A DNA stretch of 23,039 nt, taken from positions 1 to 23,039 of the forward strand of contig DWXJ01000048.1 of assembly GCA_019119285.1 (NCBI GenBank). The letters are read 5' to 3'. Made by a program: the position numbers and the translations under genes. Below the pieces are notes generated by a model. It ran no database searches and had not been told where the DNA came from. It worked only from the letters and a program-made list of their open reading frames with translations. Positions 14,470 to 21,696 of the stretch are shown here, one piece after another. The stretch is from Merdimonas faecigallinarum. Lineage in GTDB: Bacteria > Bacillota > Clostridia > Lachnospirales > Lachnospiraceae. Numbering within the stretch: position 1 is the stretch's first letter; each line of letters opens with the position of its first letter.

Positions 14470-16704
14470 TTACTCAATTTTCTGCAATTTTGCAAAAGCA
14501 GCGAACATTTTCTTTGTACCCGGGCCGTCAAAATCTACGGTCACCTCGTAATCCCGGCCGCCTTTTACCATAGCTGTCACCGTCCCGGGGCCGAATTTGA
14601 CATGCCGGACCCGGTCGCCCACCTGGTATCCCGGTCCTTCTCCCTTTGGCGATCCAAACTCCCTGGCCGGCGCCGCGGTTGCAAATGCTTTTGTCCGAAA
14701 GGCCTGTCTCGCCTGCTGGTATGCGGACGTTTTCACCGGTTCTTCCTTTTCCTTTTCGAAAACCGCGCCTGTAGACACCAGGTTCATGGGGATCTCCTTT
14801 AAAAACCGGGACATTTTGTTATACTGGGTCTCGCCCCGGATCATCCGGCGTCTCGCGCACGTCAGAGTCAGCTCCTCTTCTGCCCTTGTGATCCCTACAT
14901 AGCAGAGTCTCCGCTCTTCTTCCACTTCTTCCGGATCGTCCGAAGTGATCGTCAGATAACTGGGGAAAATCCCATCCTCCATCCCGGCCAGATATACATG
15001 AGGAAATTCCAGTCCCTTGGCGCTGTGAAGGGTCATCAGCACCACATAATCGCTGGATTCATCCAGACTGTCAATGTCTGCCACCAGCGCCACTTCTTCC
15101 AGAAAACCGCTTAATGTGGCCGGTTCATCCTGTTCGTCACAGACCTCTTCATAAGCGGAGATCTTACTTAATAACTCGTCAATATTTTCTATCCGGCTTT
15201 GGGCTTCTTCCTCGCCTTCCTGCCGCAGACTTTCTATGTATCCCGTTTCCTCAATGATCTCCTGCATCAGTTCGGAGATGGTCATCTCCTCTGCATCCGC
15301 CTTGAAATGTTCGATCAATGCCACAAATGATTCCAGTCTGGAAGCTCCTCTTCCAATCCCCGGGATCAGATCCACCGCCCGCAGGGCCTCATAAAATCCG
15401 ATCTCCCTGCCTGCCGCATATTCCTGTACCCGGTTGATGCTGGTAAGGCCAATCCCCCTTTTGGGCACATTGATGATCCGGCGCACCGCCAGGTCGTCAC
15501 GGCCGTTATCAATGGTCTTTAAGTAAGCCAGCAGATCCTTGATCTCCCGCCTTGCATAGAAGTTCACGCCGCCCACGATCTTATACGGGATATTGGCAGT
15601 CACAAACTTCTCCTCAAACAAACGGGACTGGGCGTTGGTCCGGTACAAAATGGCGTGGTCATGATACGCCGATTCTCCCTTTTCCACCCGCTTACGGATA
15701 TCGTCCACGATATATTCCGCTTCGTCAAAAGCCGTGTCAAACTGACGGACATTGATCTTCTTTCCTTCCCCGTTATCTGTCCAGAGCGTTTTCTCCTTCC
15801 GCCCGTGATTGTGGCGAATCACCGCATTCGCCGCGTTCAGGATATTTTCCGTGGACCGGTAATTCTGCTCCAGTTTGATGACCTTTGCATCCGGAAATAC
15901 CTGCTCAAAATCCAGAATATTACGGATATTCGCCCCTCTGAACTTATAGATTGACTGATCGTCGTCCCCTACCACGCAGAGATTCCGATATTTGCCGGCC
16001 AGCAGGCGGACCAGTTCAAACTGCACGGTATTAGTATCCTGATATTCGTCCACCATAATATAACGGAACCGCTCCTGATAGTACTCCAGCACATCTTTCT
16101 GCGTCTGGAAAAGCTGCACCGCCTTCAGCAACAGATCATCAAAATCCAGGGCATTATTGGCCCGAAGCTGTTTTTCATATTCTTCGTATACCGAAGCGAT
16201 CCTCTGACGGCTGTAGTCTCCCTGTGCCTGGATCCGGTACTCTTCCGGCGTGATCAGCTCGTTTTTTGCCTGTGAGATGGCTGCCAGAAGAGATCTTTCC
16301 CTGTAAATCTTTGTATCAATCTGCAGCAATTTACAGATATCTTTCATCAGAGTTTTCTGATCGTCTGTGTCATAGATCGTAAAACTGTTGTCATATCCCA
16401 GAAGTTCAATATGTCTTCTAAGGATCCGTACACACATAGAGTGAAACGTGCTGACCCAGATGCTTTCCGAGCCAAAGCCCACCAGACGGTCCACCCTTTC
16501 ACGCATCTCACCGGCCGCTTTATTGGTAAAGGTGATCGCCAGGATATTCCAGGGATTTACTCCTTTTTCCTCGATCAGGTAAGCGATCCTGTGAGTCAGC
16601 ACTCTGGTCTTTCCGGAGCCTGCCCCCGCCAGGATCAGAAGCGGTCCTTCCGTATGATATACCGCTTCCTTCTGTTGTTCATTCAATGTATCGTAAATGC
16701 TCAA
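14470..16704 (-). CDS. pcrA: ATP-dependent DNA helicase PcrA (UvrD family)
   Basis: A 744-residue superfamily 1A 3'-5' helicase used in replication-fork rescue, nucleotide excision repair and plasmid replication. Motifs are complete: Q-motif region LNEQQKEAV, Walker A GAGSGKT (27-33), Ia ITFTNKAA, Walker B VDEYQDTN (218-225), motif III GDDDQSIYKFRGA (246-258), motif V LHSAKGLEFPHV and motif VI YVGITRAEE. The C-terminus ends in the PcrA-type Tudor-like patch (GDRVRHVKFGPGTV...). The start appears to be TTG at 16704, which overlaps the stop of the upstream DUF3783 gene as TTGA; AAGGAAG lies 8 nt before it, so translation is probably coupled. Confidence 0.95.
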   Translation of the reverse strand: MSIYDTLNEQQKEAVYHTEGPLLILAGAGSGKTRVLTHRIAYLIEEKGVNPWNILAITFTNKAAGEMRERVDRLVGFGSESIWVSTFHSMCVRILRRHIELLGYDNSFTIYDTDDQKTLMKDICKLLQIDTKIYRERSLLAAISQAKNELITPEEYRIQAQGDYSRQRIASVYEEYEKQLRANNALDFDDLLLKAVQLFQTQKDVLEYYQERFRYIMVDEYQDTNTVQFELVRLLAGKYRNLCVVGDDDQSIYKFRGANIRNILDFEQVFPDAKVIKLEQNYRSTENILNAANAVIRHNHGRKEKTLWTDNGEGKKINVRQFDTAFDEAEYIVDDIRKRVEKGESAYHDHAILYRTNAQSRLFEEKFVTANIPYKIVGGVNFYARREIKDLLAYLKTIDNGRDDLAVRRIINVPKRGIGLTSINRVQEYAAGREIGFYEALRAVDLIPGIGRGASRLESFVALIEHFKADAEEMTISELMQEIIEETGYIESLRQEGEEEAQSRIENIDELLSKISAYEEVCDEQDEPATLSGFLEEVALVADIDSLDESSDYVVLMTLHSAKGLEFPHVYLAGMEDGIFPSYLTITSDDPEEVEEERRLCYVGITRAEEELTLTCARRRMIRGETQYNKMSRFLKEIPMNLVSTGAVFEKEKEEPVKTSAYQQARQAFRTKAFATAAPAREFGSPKGEGPGYQVGDRVRHVKFGPGTVTAMVKGGRDYEVTVDFDGPGTKKMFAAFAKLQKIE

Positions 16705-17114
16705 TCTTCCTGCTTCCTTTCTGCTTCCTTCTGTTTCATATATAAATGTTCCTTCTTGATCTCCTCATAAAGAGACAGGGAATCCCACTCCTGATTGGTC
16801 GGGGTTACCACCGCTTTCAGATCCACCTGAACCTTCTCCTTTTTCATCAAAAACAAAGCCTTGTCCAGCATTTCCTCTGTAGCTGCGCTGATCACCATCA
16901 TCTCTTCTGGAAATCCTTCTCCTTTGTATTCACATTCGGTATCTGTATCTTCCAGATCCTCCTTTTCCCGGATCCCGGCAAGCGCACCGATAGGAAGACC
17001 ATACTCCTCCGTCTCCACATGCCGGACCTTATATCCTAGAAATCCAAAGATCATCCCGATCTTTTTCCCTTTTTCGGTTCCTTTCAGATTATAACAGAGC
17101 ACTGCTGATCTCAT
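16701..17114 (-). CDS. DUF3783-family protein of unknown function
   Basis: A 137-residue soluble protein resembling the DUF3783 family, whose function is not known to me. The C-terminal half (about 50-110) has the family-like segment PEEMMVISAATEEMLDKALFLMKK. The ATG at 17114 is preferred because GGGAG lies 9 nt upstream; a TTG at 17123 opens the frame but directly abuts that site. It is the first gene of a two-gene unit with pcrA, overlapping it by 4 nt, and is read from a promoter at 17150-17178. Confidence 0.75.
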   Translation of the reverse strand: MRSAVLCYNLKGTEKGKKIGMIFGFLGYKVRHVETEEYGLPIGALAGIREKEDLEDTDTECEYKGEGFPEEMMVISAATEEMLDKALFLMKKEKVQVDLKAVVTPTNQEWDSLSLYEEIKKEHLYMKQKEAERKQED

Positions 17115-17149
17115 AGCATACAACTCCCTTTCCCCAACAGTATGTTCTC

Positions 17150-17178
17150 ATTATATGGGTTTTCAAATAGAAGTGCAA
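17150..17178 (-). promoter_or_regulatory. Sigma-A promoter of the DUF3783-pcrA unit
   Basis: On the minus strand, TTGCAC (17173-17178) and consensus TATAAT (17150-17155) are 17 bp apart. It is divergent from the DUF1836 promoter; the two -35 boxes are about 28 bp apart. Confidence 0.7.
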
Positions 17179-17205
17179 GCCGGGAAAAAATTAAAGAAAT
17201 ATTTC

Positions 17206-17234
17206 TTGTCATATAGTTTCGGAAACTATATAAT
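17206..17234 (+). promoter_or_regulatory. DUF1836 gene promoter with a palindromic operator filling the spacer
   Basis: TTGTCA (17206-17211) and consensus TATAAT (17229-17234) are 17 bp apart. Positions 17211-17231 form a perfect palindrome: ATATAGTTTC, a central G, then GAAACTATAT. It fills the whole spacer and touches both hexamers. A protein bound here would sit between -35 and -10, the place used by MerR-type regulators. The DUF1836 product, which has a MerR-like DNA-binding region, is the natural candidate (inference). Confidence 0.75.
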
Positions 17235-17254
17235 GATTATATTGAGGTGATTTT

Positions 17255-17869
17255 ATGACGATAGATACAAAAGATCTGCTGAACAGTATCCTGTCCAGCA
17301 TTTCACGGATTGACTATATCAGACCGGGAGAGATCCCCAACATCGATCTGTACATGGATCAGGTGACAACTTTTATGGAAGAACAGCTGAAGCGGACCAA
17401 ACGGCACGATGACGATAAGATCCTGACCAAAACAATGATCAACAACTATGCCAAAAACAACCTTCTTCCCCCTCCGGTGAAGAAGAAATATTCCAAAGAA
17501 CATGTGCTGGTGATGATCTTCATCTATTATTTCAAAAATATTCTTTCCATCAAGGATATCGAGACACTGCTTGCTCCCATCACGGACAAAGCTTTTGATG
17601 AGGAAGATCCTCTTGACATGACTGCTGTTTATGAAGAGATCTGCCAGATGGAAAAATCCCGGATCGAAGGGCTTCAGAAAGATGTGGCCAGATCCTATCA
17701 GCTTGCCCTGGAAAGCTTCCCGGACGTTCCGGAAGACCAGCAGGACTATCTCCGGCTGTTTGCTTTTATCTGCAACCTGAGTTTTGACGTGTATGTGAAA
17801 AAGCTGATCATTGAAAAACTGATCGATGAACTTCCATCATCTGAAAATGACGCGAAAAAGAAGAAATAA
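17255..17869 (+). CDS. DUF1836-family putative DNA-binding regulator
   Basis: A 204-residue protein of the DUF1836 family. Residues about 57-106 (LTKTMINNYAKNNLLPPPVKKKYSKEHVL...IKDIETLL) resemble the winged helix of MerR proteins: a recognition helix, the 'NLLPPP...YS' wing and a following helix. The C-terminal part is helical and probably for dimerisation or sensing. No known ligand motif is seen. The ATG at 17255 has TGAGGTGA upstream. The promoter contains a perfect palindrome, suggesting self-regulation. The gene ends in a lysine run (KKKK) whose codons form one arm of the terminator. Confidence 0.8.
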   Translation: MTIDTKDLLNSILSSISRIDYIRPGEIPNIDLYMDQVTTFMEEQLKRTKRHDDDKILTKTMINNYAKNNLLPPPVKKKYSKEHVLVMIFIYYFKNILSIKDIETLLAPITDKAFDEEDPLDMTAVYEEICQMEKSRIEGLQKDVARSYQLALESFPDVPEDQQDYLRLFAFICNLSFDVYVKKLIIEKLIDELPSSENDAKKKK

Positions 17870-17891
17870 GCAACGCTTATTTCTTCTTTTT
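17855..17891. terminator. Bidirectional terminator overlapping the DUF1836 stop codon
   Basis: A perfect 17-bp stem: positions 17855-17871 pair with 17875-17891 around an AAC loop. The 5' arm includes the last lysine codons and the TAA of the plus-strand gene. Oligo-A on the left and oligo-T on the right let it serve the converging yerC-like gene as well. Confidence 0.85.
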
Positions 17892-17898
17892 GTCTTTT

Positions 17899-18201
17899 CT
17901 ATGCTTCTTCCTGCGGAGCATCAATTCTTTCAAATACCATATCGTATCCGTCGTTTCCATAATTTAACGAGCGGTTCACACGGCTGATGGTAGCTGTAGA
18001 GGCTCCGGTCTTTTCCGCAATCTCCAGATACGTCTTGTGCTCTCTTAACATCTTTGCCACTTCAAATCTCTGGGAAAGGGAAAGCAGTTCATTGATCGTA
18101 CAGATATCCTCAAAAAAAGTATAACACTCCTCTTTATTCTCTAAGCTCAGTATCGCAGAAAACAGATAATCCACTGCTTCTGTCCTGATCTTCTTACTCA
18201 T
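17899..18201 (-). CDS. YerC/YecD-family TrpR-like DNA-binding protein
   Basis: A 100-residue all-helical protein of the YerC/YecD family, related in fold to the Trp repressor. The helix-turn-helix is at about 56-78 (TYLEIAEKTGASTATISRVNRSLNYG), and the N-terminal helices (7-50) would make the dimer. Family regulators are small and their effectors are mostly unknown. The ATG at 18201 has AAAGGAG 8 nt upstream; the longer frame to 18231 would place the ribosome site inside the gene and is rejected. An inverted repeat covers the predicted transcription start (18216-18241), suggesting self-repression. It follows the PHP gene on the same strand with about 65 nt between. Confidence 0.85.
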   Translation of the reverse strand: MSKKIRTEAVDYLFSAILSLENKEECYTFFEDICTINELLSLSQRFEVAKMLREHKTYLEIAEKTGASTATISRVNRSLNYGNDGYDMVFERIDAPQEEA

Positions 18202-18215
18202 AACATACGCTCCTT

Positions 18216-18269
18216 TGTAACAATATTTCATTACTGTTACATTTTAACACAGTAAATTCTTGAAGTCTA
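18216..18269 (-). promoter_or_regulatory. yerC-like gene promoter and TGTAACA-N12-TGTTACA operator candidate
   Basis: On the minus strand, TAGACT (18264-18269) and TAAAAT (18241-18246) are 17 bp apart. Immediately downstream, arms TGTAACA (18216-18222) and TGTTACA (18235-18241) are exact inverted repeats with centres 19 bp apart. The repeat would cover the start point and block RNA polymerase if bound. Confidence 0.55.
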
Positions 18270-18995
18270 CACCTTTTTCCCGTGTTTTAACAAAGACCGC
18301 AGTTTCTCATAAGAGGTATTGGCGATCAGTTCCTCCGGGAAACCAGTTTCCCGGCACAACTCTTCTGCTTCTGGATATTCTGCGATATCCACATCCACAT
18401 GGGCGTCGCTTCCCCATACGATCATGGTTCCCTCTTTTTTACATGCTTCCAGCATTTTCTTACAGTTTTCGTGAGTATTTACCCGGAACCCTTCCGGCCG
18501 CAGAGAGGAATTGTTCACCTCAAGCAGTGTTCCTGTACGTTTCGCCTCTTTTGCCAGTGCCTCATAATCGGCCGGGAATCTTCCGTCGTCCGGATGGCCG
18601 ATAATGTCCACATAGGGATTTTGCATCACCGCATAATATGCCTCCATGACATTTTCAATGGTCCGCTCTTCCAAAAAGCAGGGCATGTGCATACTGGCGA
18701 TCGCAAGATCCAGGTTTTTCAATGTTGCTTCCGGCAGATCCAGTCCTCCCGCCCGGCCCGTAATATTCACTTCCGCCCCAAGCAAAAGATGAATGCCGCA
18801 CATCGAACGCGGCACCACCTGGAAGTTCTGGAAATAATATAATGGAGCTGCTCCCGGCATCTGCGGCGCATGTTCGGTAACCGCAAGGCCGGCAAGCCCT
18901 TTTTCAGCCGCCATGGACACCATCTCCCGCAGTGTATTATAGGCATGCCCGCTTACGATCGTATGGCAATGCGTGTCAATTTCAATTTTCATCAT
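18267..18995 (-). CDS. PHP-domain metal-dependent phosphoesterase (YcdX-like)
   Basis: A 242-residue protein with a PHP fold close to the YcdX group, which binds three metal ions and hydrolyses phosphate esters. Expected ligands are all visible: His9 and His11 (DTHCHT), His17, His42 (TEHAP), Glu75 (GAEVN), His103 (SMHMP), His134 (IGHPDD), Asp197 and His199 (GSDAH). The true substrate is unknown; it is not within a histidine operon, so a histidinol-phosphatase role is not supported. The start may be either of two adjacent ATGs (18995 or 18992), with GAAGGA upstream. A TATAAT at 19045-19050 may be its -10 element. Confidence 0.85.
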   Translation of the reverse strand: MMKIEIDTHCHTIVSGHAYNTLREMVSMAAEKGLAGLAVTEHAPQMPGAAPLYYFQNFQVVPRSMCGIHLLLGAEVNITGRAGGLDLPEATLKNLDLAIASMHMPCFLEERTIENVMEAYYAVMQNPYVDIIGHPDDGRFPADYEALAKEAKRTGTLLEVNNSSLRPEGFRVNTHENCKKMLEACKKEGTMIVWGSDAHVDVDIAEYPEAEELCRETGFPEELIANTSYEKLRSLLKHGKKV

Positions 18996-19141
18996 TCTGT
19001 CCTTCTTTCCTGCAAACGATTCATCATTTCTGATACACGCAATTATTATACCGCATACTTTTTCCTTTTTCTACACATTCTAAATCATATCGCCCGCAAT
19101 TTAATCAGAATATCTATTACACAGTTTAGGAGGCATATTTT

Positions 19142-19405
19142 ATGAATAAAGAAGAAGAGAAAAATCAGAAACTCATAGACGCCTGCGATTATCTGTCCAG
19201 TGCGGCATCCAGCCAGGACCTGACGGGACTGATCCCGTCCGCACCGGTGTCCCCGGGAGAACTGGAATCCTATGAAGAGTTGTATCCCTTCCTGCCGCCC
19301 GGAGGAAATGCGCAGTCCATCCGTCCGGAAAAGAACGGTTCAGAGACTTCCGGGCATACCGGATCGTCCGAAGGCACACGCAAACCGCGCCACGCACAAG
19401 AGTAA
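19142..19405 (+). CDS. Small acidic protein of unknown function
   Basis: An 87-residue soluble protein that I do not recognise. The N-terminal half is charged and probably helical (1-30); the rest is rich in Pro, Gly and Ser (IPSAPVSPGELESYEELYPF, then a polar disordered tail). There is no signal peptide or membrane segment. TTAGGAGG lies 8-9 nt before the ATG. It precedes the next gene by 39 nt and ends before the same terminator, so the pair is likely one operon. Confidence 0.65.
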   Translation: MNKEEEKNQKLIDACDYLSSAASSQDLTGLIPSAPVSPGELESYEELYPFLPPGGNAQSIRPEKNGSETSGHTGSSEGTRKPRHAQE

Positions 19406-19444
19406 AAAGGCGGCATATACTAATCAAAAAACGGAGTTTTTATC

Positions 19445-19921
19445 ATGCCAGCTATGAATCTTATTCCGGTAAACGGGATCGTTGTAAGCATCACACCTTT
19501 TGGAGACGACTGCTGCGAGCAACAGGTCAGCATCCGCACCACGGAAGGAATCAACAATTTCATCGTCGGACCGGAAACCTATGTGCAAAACAATGTACGC
19601 CTGCGCCCGGGGATGAACGTCACTGCCCTGTACGACGGAGAACAGGCTGTCCCGCTCATCTACCCGCCCCAGTACCGCGCCGTCTTTATCGGCCGGCGAA
19701 ATCCCGGCGAAAAAGTATACGCCGGTTATTTCGACGAAACCCTCACTTCGTCCGACGGATCACTGCAGCTAAACATTGACACCTCCACCAGCGTGGTAAC
19801 TGCTAACGGCCAGACGTTCCAATGCTCGCCAGGCAGGCATACCCTGATCGTATATTACAGCGAGACCACCCGGAGCATACCGGCTCAGACCACGCCCCGG
19901 AAGATCATCGTGATTTGCTAA
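19445..19921 (+). CDS. Beta-rich protein of unknown function
   Basis: A 158-residue soluble protein without a recognised domain. It looks beta-strand rich, with short alternating hydrophobic stretches (GIVVSITPF, VSIRTTEG, NFIVGPETY, NVTALYDG, RAVFIGRR), which could form one or two small barrels. The motif PLIYPPQYRAVFIG near the middle and a cysteine pair (Cys23-Cys24) near the N-terminus stand out. From memory, similar proteins recur in Lachnospiraceae, but I know no function. GGAG lies 8 nt before the ATG at 19445; a second ATG three codons on is too far from it. Confidence 0.65.
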   Translation: MPAMNLIPVNGIVVSITPFGDDCCEQQVSIRTTEGINNFIVGPETYVQNNVRLRPGMNVTALYDGEQAVPLIYPPQYRAVFIGRRNPGEKVYAGYFDETLTSSDGSLQLNIDTSTSVVTANGQTFQCSPGRHTLIVYYSETTRSIPAQTTPRKIIVIC

Positions 19922-19977
19922 AAAAATAACAGGGGACGTAGTCCTTTTGCAAAGGACTACGTCCCCTGTTATTTTTT
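19921..19977. terminator. Perfect 27-bp-stem bidirectional terminator
   Basis: Positions 19921-19947 are the exact reverse complement of 19951-19977, with TGC as loop. The outer part is oligo-A/oligo-T and the core is ACAGGGGACGTAGTCC. It sits between the stop of the unknown gene (plus) and the stop of the acyl-CoA synthetase (minus) and suits both directions. Its perfection and GGGGACG...CGTCCCC core recall dispersed palindromes of Clostridia, so it may also be a repeated element. Confidence 0.85.
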
Positions 19978-19980
19978 TCA

Positions 19981-21615
19981 CTAACTTCTGTTCTGCACTT
20001 CCACCAGATGCAATGCCCCATACCGCTCACGAAGCTTGGGTTTCTCAATCTTCCCGGTAGGATTTCTCGGCACATCGGCAAAGAATATTTTTCTGGGTCT
20101 CTTATACCTTGGCAGTTTTCTGCAAAATTCATTGATCGTCTCTTCATCGCAGGAGACACCCGGCTTTAATTCAATGATCGCGGCCGAGATTTCTCCCAGC
20201 CTGTGATCCGGCAGCCCGATCACTGCCACATCATGAACCGCTTCGTTGGTCCGCAGGAAATCTTCCACCTGTACAGGATAGATATTTTCTCCACCGCTGA
20301 TGATCACGTCTTTTTTACGGTCTACCAGGAAAATGAATCCATCTTCGTCTTCTTCTGCCATGTCTCCGGTATACAGCCATTCTCCGTGAAGCACATCCGC
20401 TGTGGCCTTCGGATCGTTGTAATAGCAGACCATGACTCCCGGGCCGCTGACCGCCAGTTCTCCGGTTTCTCCCGGTTTTACGTCATTGCCATTCTCGTCA
20501 ATAATCCGGGTCTTCCAGCCGTATCCGGCCTTGCCGATGGCTCCTACCTTCTCAATATTCCCAATTCCCAGATGGACGCATCCGGGACCCAGAGATTCGC
20601 TGAGTCCATAGTTGGTGTCATACTGATGATCCGGGAAATATTCCAGCCAGTGCTTGATCAGGCTTGGCGGCACCGGCTGTGCGCCGATATGCATCAACCG
20701 CCACTGATCCAGCTGATACATGGACAGGTCGATCTTTCCACTGTCCAGCGCCAGTAAAAGATCCTGAGCCCACGGCACTAAAAGCCAGACGATGGTACAC
20801 TTTTCTTCGGAAACCGCCCGCAGGATAAACTCCGGATTCGTGCCTTTTAAAAGCACTGCTTTGCCGCCTGTCAACAGACTTCCCAGCCAGTGCATCTTTG
20901 CTCCGGTATGATACAGCGGCGGAATACACAAGAACACATCGTCCTTTGTCTGACCGTGGTGATTCTGCTCCGCTTTCGCCGCGTGCATCAGCGCCTGATG
21001 CGTATGCAGAATGGCCTTGGGAAATCCTGTGGTTCCAGATGAAAAATAAATCGCCGCATAATCTTCATCTGTCACGTCAATCTTTGGGGACTGGCTGGAA
21101 CAGTTCGCGGAATGCATGGTGTAATCTTCTGCAAATCCGGGGCATCCGTCTCCCACAAAAAACAACAGCCTGTGCCGGCTGATATCATCTGCAATCTCTT
21201 CGATACGGCCGATAAACTCCGGACCAAACACCAGCACGTCTACCTCTGCCAGTTCCACACAGTACTTGATCTCCTCTGCGGAATACCGGAAATTCAGAGG
21301 AACGGCCAACGCTCCTGTCTTCAGGATCCCAAAATAAATCGGCAGCCATTCCAGACAATTCATCAACAGGACTGCCACCTTGTCGCCTTTGTGAACTCCC
21401 CGCTCCAGCAGAAGGTTCGCAAAGCGGTTTGCCTTTTCATTAAATACATTCCAGGTGATCTCTCTTCTATAATAAGATGCCCGCACAGGTTCGATCAGTT
21501 CGTACTCCTTCCAGGTCACTCTGCGGGTTTCCGGCATCTCCGGATTAATCTCTACCAGCGCCACATCATCTCCGTACAGCCGGCAGTTTTTTTCCAAAAT
21601 ATCTGTAATAGGCAT
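19981..21615 (-). CDS. AMP-forming acyl-CoA synthetase / acid--CoA ligase family
   Basis: A 544-residue class I adenylate-forming enzyme: it activates a carboxylic acid with ATP and transfers it to coenzyme A. The P-loop FSSGTTGFPK is at 191-200, then NYGLSES (A5), YTGDMA...D-GF-FLVDRKKDVI (A7-A8) and the C-terminal catalytic lysine in PTGKIEK (Lys522). An ~20-residue stretch near 35-60 repeats the family motif TWKEYE/TWNVFNEKANR, which I read as a normal variant of the group. The acid substrate cannot be deduced: no thioesterase, dehydrogenase or bai-type gene is adjacent. GAAAGGGG lies before the ATG at 21615. It has its own strong promoter and a dyad operator, so expression is probably inducible. 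Confidence 0.88.
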   Translation of the reverse strand: MPITDILEKNCRLYGDDVALVEINPEMPETRRVTWKEYELIEPVRASYYRREITWNVFNEKANRFANLLLERGVHKGDKVAVLLMNCLEWLPIYFGILKTGALAVPLNFRYSAEEIKYCVELAEVDVLVFGPEFIGRIEEIADDISRHRLLFFVGDGCPGFAEDYTMHSANCSSQSPKIDVTDEDYAAIYFSSGTTGFPKAILHTHQALMHAAKAEQNHHGQTKDDVFLCIPPLYHTGAKMHWLGSLLTGGKAVLLKGTNPEFILRAVSEEKCTIVWLLVPWAQDLLLALDSGKIDLSMYQLDQWRLMHIGAQPVPPSLIKHWLEYFPDHQYDTNYGLSESLGPGCVHLGIGNIEKVGAIGKAGYGWKTRIIDENGNDVKPGETGELAVSGPGVMVCYYNDPKATADVLHGEWLYTGDMAEEDEDGFIFLVDRKKDVIISGGENIYPVQVEDFLRTNEAVHDVAVIGLPDHRLGEISAAIIELKPGVSCDEETINEFCRKLPRYKRPRKIFFADVPRNPTGKIEKPKLRERYGALHLVEVQNRS

Positions 21616-21638
21616 AAAAATCCCCTTTCTGGCACATC

Positions 21639-21694
21639 ACTTTAGCGCTTTTAATCGCTAAAGTAACTATACCTTTTTTGAAAGGGGATGTCAA
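21639..21694 (-). promoter_or_regulatory. Strong sigma-A promoter with dyad operator for the acyl-CoA synthetase
   Basis: On the minus strand, consensus TTGACA (21689-21694) and TATAGT (21666-21671) are 17 bp apart. Just downstream, ACTTTAGCG (21639-21647) and CGCTAAAGT (21656-21664) form an exact 9-bp-arm inverted repeat with an 8-bp centre, lying across the expected start point near 21659. A near-consensus promoter with a symmetric site at +1 is the classical layout for repression. Confidence 0.8.
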
Positions 21695-21696
21695 CC

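Noticed and set aside
18267..18995. Histidinol phosphatase (hisK-type) call for the PHP gene
   Set aside because: The length and metal-ligand pattern fit the YcdX group better, and there is no histidine gene nearby.
19045..19140. Sporulation-sigma promoter before the 87-residue protein gene
   Set aside because: AT-rich hexamers can be found but none gives a convincing pair for sigma-E, F, G or K.
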